A DNA stretch of 14,663 nt, from NCBI GenBank assembly GCA_000151295.1, contig GG745340.1, forward strand, positions 937,448 through 952,110, given 5' to 3'. The first letter of the stretch is position 1. Each line of letters begins with the position of its first letter. The notes below the pieces were generated by a model. The model ran no database searches and had not been told where the DNA came from. It worked only from the letters and a program-made list of their open reading frames with translations. Shown here piece after piece: positions 9,376 to 14,663 of the stretch. A program made the translations under genes and the position numbers. The stretch is from Allomyces macrogynus ATCC 38327 (lineage: Eukaryota; Blastocladiomycota; Blastocladiomycetes; Blastocladiales; Blastocladiaceae).

Positions 9376-11190
9376 ATGCTTTGCTATTCGATCGATGTTC
9401 CCCCCCAAGGCAACTGCCAACAGTCCATAGTGGAAGTGCATGGGCTGTGGATTGTTTGGGACATGATGCACACTTTGATAAATGGAAACGAACTATGGAC
9501 AGACGTGCCAAACGCACACGCTTGCTGGCATGGCCTGCTTCTCATGCTTCGCCCATTCTTTGCCCTGTTGGTCTCAACATTTTCTGTGAACATGTCCATT
9601 GTCCATCTGGAACAAACCCTTTGAGCAAGTCGCACAAACGATCATGCACAAACAAACAGGTTTCATGTGAACAATGATGACCCTGATGCAAGAAACATGG
9701 GCTGACACTGATCCAATGTATTGTATTGTCAGGTGGTCTCTTGATTGGTCTGCCCTGGTGCTGTGTGTTGTCCCCCTCAATTTGGCCATGGTACCAGGTG
9801 GAGTCGATTCCAACTGTGTTCAGAAAGTGCACAAAGTGTTCACTCCCAGCATGCATGTCGCATTGCCTTTGATTGAAGCTGAGCTGGGGCTGGGCGACTT
9901 TGCATTCATGTTCTTCATGTTGTAAGTATTGTTGCTTGTTGCAACTTCCTCCACACCTGACCATGATTGTAGACCATCTGGTGTTGCTCTTACTTCAGTG
10001 GCACAACCAGGAACAACAAGGCTGTGCAGATCATGCACACTATGATCCTCACCACTTTGTTGCAACTGCAAGCACATGCAGCAGCAACACTCCCAGCCAA
10101 TCGACTCCAACGTCTACGTGCAATTGCAGCCCACCACATATTTGTGACTTGCCAGGACAGCATGACGAGTTTCTTCCACATGTTGAGTCCATGATAGGCA
10201 CCCACACAGCCATCTGCTGTGGCATGCTCTGATTTTAGGACTGATTCGACTCAGGCGAATGGCTTAACACAGTGCAGCAGCTCAAGATCATGCAGTTGGT
10301 GACCACACCAACAACCTTGTCACTGTCATCAAAGACCCACATGTCCACCTGTTTGATCTGTTGCCTCTTGTGCTCATCACATTGATTGGGACTCCATTGT
10401 CAGCAGCAATGCAGCAGCATGCCATGGAGATTTTTGAATTGAGCGTCCTGTGATTTGTTTACAGGCCAGCCTTTGTTCACGGGTGGATGCTGACATGACT
10501 TCACACATCCCCAGTCCCCAACATCAAAAACTATGACACAGCCAAACGCTTGGTCCTGCACTGCTGCAATGGGGCAAGGAACAAGCAGCTCATGCTTGTA
10601 CAATTGGATGGCTGTTGCCAGGAATGGAGGCGTTGTTCTTGGTCCTAACCATGTGTGACCTGCTGCCCATCAGCAAAGTCAGGCCCATGGATCCAGGTGA
10701 ACTTGTTGTCCACAGGCCCACAGGTCCAGATGAGCTTGTCACAGGCAGGCCCAGTGTGCTTACCACCTGTCACTGCCAGTGGCTGGATGAAATAGAGGCT
10801 GCATTCACAACAATTGGTGGCAAGTCGTGGCTTCAAATGGGTGAAATTGTAGTCAATGAACGCCTGACTGTTGTCAGCCAGAGCAAGGATATGTTTGGTG
10901 TGAGTGGGAACCCAGTGCACTGAGCAAGCATTTAGCTGAATCAAGAGTCTGCATGCTGACACATGATCTTGACAAGATGTGGCTGTCATTCCCATCCCTG
11001 CTGGCAACAAGGCGCATGTCTGTGTGCAGTGGTTGTTTCACAGTACAAAGAGGTGTTGTCAGACCAAGTAGTGCAGACAATGCTCACCAAGATACTGACT
11101 GATGTGATTGCATGCATGCTCAACCACCCCACTGGTAGTATTGTGTTTTTCAATACAATACCACAAATTTTGACAGGACAGTGGAGAATA
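9376..11190 (+). pseudogene. Decayed AMP-binding acyl-CoA synthetase / 4CL-like gene, copy 1
   Basis: The family (ANL superfamily) activates a carboxylic acid with ATP and transfers it to CoA. Conserved pieces appear in order but in shifting frames: a possible N-terminus (9376-9624); VVPLNLAMVPGG (about 9764-9799, cf. VVSPLNPAYTP); the ATP P-loop SGTTRNNKAVQIMH (9997-10038, cf. SGTTGxxKGVxLTH); LVTVIKDPHVHLFDL (about 10318); TIGWLLPGMEA (10600-10632); GELVVHRP (about 10693); AFTTIGGKSWLQMGEIVV (about 10805-10860, cf. WLRTGDIVV); SQSKDMFGVSG (about 10875-10908, cf. DRSKEMF); VIPIPAGNKAHVCV (about 10985-11025); and SIVFFNTIPQILTGQ (about 11134-11178, cf. the A10 motif PKTASGK). An intact-looking intron survives at 9922-9972 (GTAAGT, CTGAC, TAG). 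A GTGAGT donor follows the KDMFGV motif. This is the most complete copy. Frameshifts and in-frame TGA codons rule out a full-length product. Confidence 0.8.
9922..9972 (+). other. Surviving spliceosomal intron inside pseudogene copy 1
   Basis: GTAAGT donor, CTGAC branch site (9957-9961) and TAG acceptor within 51 nt, placed between the conserved N-terminal segment and the P-loop of the decayed synthetase. Its survival shows that the copies derive from genomic, intron-bearing DNA rather than from a processed transcript. The reading phase no longer matches across it, so a coding indel lies close by. Confidence 0.6.
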
Positions 11191-11239
11191 ATGTGTGGGC
11201 TTTCTTCTCCACCCAGTTGTTAGCTCACCACAACCTGCA

Positions 11240-11700
11240 CAATTGGGTAAAATCGTGCTGCCTCAAGGTCTTGAAACAGCTTGGTCTGGTTGGTGTTCAT
11301 TGAACAAAGGTGATGTTGTTTAGCTAAAAACATGGTTACATGAGATACAAAAATAGTTCTTGATGGACTGCCAGTGCGCCACTGATACTTTTAAATGCTG
11401 TCACTGCTGCCACTCAGAACTGTCTCTTGTTTTGCACTAAACCCCACCTGTGTTTTGGTGTCAAAAGCATGATGATCCTGGCTGACACTGATTCCATTCT
11501 CTGATGAGACATCAATCATGATGCTGTCTGTCATTTCCATTGCTGTTTGAGTGAATGCAGGCAGTATCAATTGGTTGGCAATAAGATTCGATGTGCTCAA
11601 TAGTGTCACCATGATGCCAGTGCTCATGCTGAATGTTGTGAACTGTTGCTGATTGGGCACAGTTTTGGCTTTGCATGATGGGCACAGCCTGGTTTCCATG
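11240..11700 (-). pseudogene. Inverted N-terminal fragment of the same synthetase family
   Basis: The complement strand carries a stop-free 102-codon stretch (11699-11391). It reads like the N-terminus of an acyl-CoA synthetase: LPAFTQTAMEMTDSIMIDVS followed by ISVSQDHHAF, comparable to LPEFLL...RPALIDASTGRSISYAQLRHAV in the family. A matching piece on the + strand of copy 3 reads LDHDSGPVICKHTMTQSISV. Reading on to the left (to about 11240) gives a weaker continuation. Copy 2, immediately to the right on the + strand, lacks exactly this N-terminal part, so an in-place inversion of its 5' end is the simplest explanation. A separate, divergent and truncated fourth copy is the alternative. Confidence 0.55.
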
Positions 11701-11779
11701 GTGACTTGGAAGCCATTAATCTACAGCTGATTTCCAAACCAGCCCACAGCACATGAGGGCAAGCAGCTCATGAGTGGGG

Positions 11780-12625
11780 CCAAGTCACCATCATGCTACC
11801 AGGTCATCAGCAAGGTACAAATGCGTCCTATGCAAAGGGAGCAGCTGTGCTCAATGGTGCTCATCAGCACAATCTACACATCCATAGTCTCTCAAGGAGG
11901 CCAAACTCACACTGTGCATACTTGTGCTGGATGACATCATGCCCCAAGTGGCGGGTCAGAGCGTCTAGCTGCTCCACAGCATCACTGTTCCAGGCCAGAT
12001 TATGCTGCCCTCAGCTGAAGCTGAAGCAGGCCCTGACAACATGGCCAATCTGTTCTTCATGTCATGTGTACCTGAATCACCATTTCCTTTGTCACAATTG
12101 TGTCTCTGAACTGCAGCATGTTCTCTGACAACAGCAGCATGACCAGGCTCAACAAGGCCATGCAATTCATGCACCACCCAAATTTGAACATTGAAGAGAT
12201 TTTTTTCCAAGGATACACATTCACCAAAACGCTCAGCATTGCAATGCCCATGTGGGGCAAGCCCAGATCTGGGCGACTGGGCACAATTGGGTGGCTCCTG
12301 CCAGGCTCTGATGCAGTGCTTTTGGACCTGGAGATGCATGAGCTGCTGTGTATCAACAACAATGGCATGACGGGTCCTGGGGAGATTGCTATGCATGGTC
12401 CCAGCATCATAAATGTTTCACATGAGTGGGAACCAGGTCCAGCAGTGGAGAAGATGCAATTCACTCACTATGACATGATTCTGCCATCCAGGTCCTTCCA
12501 TCCAAGCTCAAGGCCAAATTTCTCAAGAACTCTGGCGCCATTGTACAGGAAATGGCTCTGGACAAACTGAAGGGCAGTGTTGTGTTTGTTGATTTGGTCC
12601 CATGCAACCCAGTGGTGTGTGCCTC
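11780..12625 (+). pseudogene. Decayed acyl-CoA synthetase / 4CL-like gene, copy 2 (lacks forward N-terminus)
   Basis: Conserved pieces in order: the P-loop region GTNASYAKGAAVLNGAHQHN (11814-11873, cf. GTTGxxKGVxLTHxN); IFFQGYTFTKTLSIAMPMWG then GRLGTIGWLLPGSDAVLLDLE (about 12198-12333), where GYTFTK stands for the A5 motif GYGFTE; GEIAMHGPSI (about 12381-12410, cf. GELVVRGP); and after a likely acceptor (CATCCAG ending near 12492) VLPSKLKAKFLKNSGAIVQ and DKLKGSVVFVDLVPCNPV (about 12493-12608), the C-terminal subdomain leading to the A10 lysine motif, itself lost. The GDIV/DRxKEMF segment is missing between 12.42 and 12.49 kb, so this copy has an internal deletion as well as point decay. The Glu to Lys change in GYxFTE is C-GAA to C-AAA, a CpG change. 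Confidence 0.78.
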
Positions 12626-12789
12626 ATCACCTCATACTTGTTGAATTCTTGGCTCACATCTTCTGCCCTTATTCCTTGTGTTCTGGTCTGAAATAGGGGA
12701 ATATCAAGCATCAAGTGCTGGCATTTGGCTGTACTTCCTTCTCTTCTACAGCTGTGCAGTGCCAGTATGAGCTGCTGTTGTGCATGGTC

Positions 12790-14427
12790 ACACTGATGTG
12801 TTATCATCAGTGCAAGAGTGTCTAATATTTGACCTCAGGCTTGTGGACATGCTTGACCATGACTCTGGGCCTGTCATTTGCAAGCATACAATGACCCAAA
12901 GCATCAGTGTAGCTCATCAACAGCACTATTGCATGGTGATGGTTTTGCTAATGTTTGATTTCATTGTGGTTGCACCTGCTGTATGCTTAAAAGCATCCTC
13001 TACCAGGGGCGCCTGCATTTCTTGATGTCAGACCAAGGCCTTGGCTTGAGCTAAGCCACAAGTGTCACATTATGCCAACCACAGTCTGACAAATGGCCAA
13101 AGTCTGGGCTTCCTGATGATGCTTCAAAGACTGCACTTGGAGAATAATTGGGTGGATAAGACCAAGAACTGCGTCCCAGAAGTGGATTGCATAAAGAATC
13201 ACAAGATGAGCAAAGTTTAGCCAATTTGCATGGCAAGACTTTCATCATCAATAGTTCGGGACCTGGTCAGTACTTGTCATGGCCAAGTACCTCATATCGC
13301 CAAATACATTGCACTCACTCACAACAGAGGAGCAGCAGGGCTTACCTTGCCTCATGGCACACATGTAACAAAACCATGACAACAGCAGAGTGCAATGAAA
13401 CAGACATCACAATCAGTGCAAAACAAAAAGCAATAACCAAAGCAAACATCACAATACCTACTGCAACAACACAAATTACCTGGCCCACACATTTTCCTGG
13501 CTGTGGGGCATGCTCCATTGCCTGACCAGTCCCAACTGCCCAAGTGCACTCTTTCCAATTGTCTGTGAGAGTCCACATTGGGATGTATCACCATAAACGT
13601 TGATCATTTGCAAGTGGGTGTGTGTGCTGTTGCCAGCACAGCAAAGCAGAGAGAGCAAAGGGCAGTGACTGTGTCTCAACCATTTCATTCTCATGTCAAG
13701 CCACTTGGCTGCATTGATCAAGGACCCATTGGTGGAAGAGGCTGATTTGTCTGCATTGCTCGATCTGATCATGTTGGCGGCAGACAGGCTGTTGGCAGTG
13801 ACATGGCTGAGTGCAATGGAGATGCACAAGGGTGGATGCATGGTGAAGGTGTGGTGCCACAACTGACTGTGTGACTCGCTCCTATACCTTCTAGCTCCTG
13901 TGATGCAAGTCTATCTGTGCACATAAACATGCAGTCAATCCAGATCTGCACGGCCTGGTACAATTGGGTGGCATCAGAGTGCTGATGTTGGACCTCAAGA
14001 CACACAAGCCAATGCAGATCAGAAGGAATGGTATGACAGGGAGGGCAAACTTGTGGTTGTTGTGCCCAGCATCAAGTCACCCAAGATGGGCCACTACAAC
14101 AATCCCAACCAGTTGAGGGTGGCATTCACCAAGATTGGCAGCAAGCTGTAGTTCTGTGTCAGCAATTTGGTTGTCATGGATGCCAGCAGGCTGTGCTTGT
14201 CAGTGGTTGACTGGTGCAAGAAAATGTTCAATGTGGGCAGGGCCTAGGTGCGTTGGATCGCTTTGCTTGATGCAGGATGCATGAAGTGGAGAAAATCGAA
14301 TGATGGTGCACAGTTGGTCTCCACCACCAGGTGCTGCTGTCCCAGTTAGAGATTGCAATTTTGGACATGCATGACATGCAGGAGGTTGTTGTGGTCCCAA
14401 TCCCCATGCAGGGCCTGTCGTTGCCCT
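12790..14427 (+). pseudogene. Decayed acyl-CoA synthetase / 4CL-like gene, copy 3, 3' truncated
   Basis: The N-terminal piece LDHDSGPVICKHTMTQSISV (about 12852-12912) is followed by DFIVVAPAV. A P-loop remnant SQLPKCTLSNCL lies near 13527-13562 (cf. TGLPKGVTLSHRNL). Then VCVLLPA (about 13619), SHLAALIKDPLVEEADLSALLDLIM (about 13697-13771, cf. LAKDPLVEKYDLSSLRLIMSG), GGIRVLMLDLKTHKP (about 13968-14010), GKLVVVVPSIKSPKMGHYNNPNQ and VAFTKIG (14044-14145, cf. GELVVRGPNVMKGYLNNPEAT..AFT), and LVVMDASRLCLSVVDWCKKMFNVG (about 14170-14238). A GTGCGT donor at 14248 follows. After a likely CCACCAG acceptor comes VLLSQLEIAILDMHDMQEVVVVPIPMQG (14331-14415). Similarity stops at about 14427, some 60 residues before the expected C-terminus, exactly where CpG-rich DNA resumes. 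Internal stops include TAG at 14148-14150. Confidence 0.8.
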
Positions 14428-14663
14428 GACGCTTGGCCGTGGTGCCGCGCTGCCCTGCTATTCACGCCGACTCAAGTAGCCGGCGTGGGGGTGTGGTTGG
14501 TGCGAGACGTGTCGATCGCGGTTTGGCCGTGGAAATGGCACGTGCGTGGCGAACATGAGAGGAAGGGGCGGACCCCATGACAGGCGAGATAGGGTATGGC
14601 GTGGGCACGTGTGTGGTGCGCTTGAGCCCAAGCGGGGCAAAGTGGGGTGCGTGCGTGCGCCAG
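14428..14663. other. CpG-rich right flank, no gene recognised
   Basis: Base composition returns sharply to the CpG-rich style of the left half of the window. Short open frames on both strands have no recognisable product. The stretch is GT/GC-rich on the + strand near its end (repeated GTGCG words) and contains CACGTG-type sites. I cannot say whether it is promoter, intergenic or part of a gene beyond the edge. Confidence 0.4.

Larger units (their letters stand above)
9400..14427. other. CpG-depleted, TG/CA-rich decayed block (RIP-like)
   Basis: In the intact genes each 60-base line carries many CpG dinucleotides. From about 9.5 kb they thin out, and between about 10.6 and 14.4 kb most lines have none or one; I count roughly two to three dozen in 3.8 kb by hand. 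TG, CA and the words TGC, GCA and CATG are correspondingly abundant, and GC content falls moderately. The block coincides with several diverged copies of one gene. Point changes in conserved motifs are the expected products of C to T at CpG on either strand. This fits repeat-directed CpG mutation or deamination of methylated CpG, both reported in basidiomycetes; which one acts here is inference. The right edge is abrupt, the left edge gradual. Confidence 0.8.

Noticed and set aside
13476..13862. 128-codon minus-strand frame in the decayed block
   Set aside because: The plus strand here carries recognisable synthetase copy 3 motifs. The minus frame has no motif and is long only because CpG loss lowers some stop codons.
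9400..14427. Vertebrate or other contaminant DNA as the source of low CpG
   Set aside because: Carries a fungal-style short intron with a CTGAC branch site and a tandem synthetase family, and joins GND1 through a gradual transition. The sharp right edge still deserves a read check.
9400..14427. Transposable element remnant
   Set aside because: No reverse transcriptase, integrase or transposase motif, and no terminal repeats were seen. The recognisable pieces are all acyl-CoA synthetase.

Overview
The window looks like nuclear DNA of a high-GC fungus, most likely a basidiomycete. Genes are split by short spliceosomal introns (mostly 74-159 nt) with GT..AG ends and CTGAC/CTNAC-type branch sites. 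The glycogen synthase is of the opisthokont (GT3) type, and single-copy housekeeping genes lie on both strands. I cannot name the genus from sequence alone; Trichosporonales or another high-GC basidiomycete yeast lineage would fit, but that is a guess.

Layout. 1-608 (-): 5' part of an unrecognised Pro/Ala-rich protein gene running off the left edge. 609-1143: promoter region shared with the next gene. 1144-2173 (+): five-exon ubiquitin-conjugating enzyme E2 of the UBC4/UBE2E type, 148 aa once spliced. 2174-2722: convergent 3' intergenic stretch. 2723-5188 (-): glycogen synthase (GSY1), with a cluster of single-base frame breaks over its glucose-6-phosphate-sensing arginine segment. 5189-7284: a 2.1-kb divergent intergenic region. 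7285-9039 (+): 6-phosphogluconate dehydrogenase (GND1), three exons, 488 aa.

From about 9.4 kb to 14,427 the character changes completely. The DNA becomes strongly CpG-poor and TG/CA-rich, and no intact gene is present. Reading it by eye in all frames reveals a graveyard of decayed copies of one gene family, an AMP-binding acyl-CoA synthetase / 4-coumarate-CoA-ligase-like enzyme. There are three forward copies (about 9.38-11.19, 11.78-12.62 and 12.79-14.43 kb), plus an inverted N-terminal piece at 11.24-11.70 kb that probably belongs to the middle copy. Many lesions are exactly what CpG to TpG/CpA mutation would give. Examples are the adenylation-motif Glu codon GAA becoming AAA after a C, and Arg CGN codons becoming CAN or TGN. 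This is the most interesting content of the window: a duplicated catabolic gene cluster that seems to have been silenced and mutated by a CpG-directed, RIP-like or methylation-deamination process, next to intact housekeeping genes.

At 14,427 the third copy is cut off in its C-terminal subdomain and ordinary CpG-rich DNA resumes to the right edge, with no recognisable gene. GSY1 (storage glycogen) and GND1 (oxidative pentose phosphate pathway) both draw on glucose-6-phosphate, but their divergent arrangement over 2.1 kb does not by itself show co-regulation. All similarities were judged by eye; no search was run.
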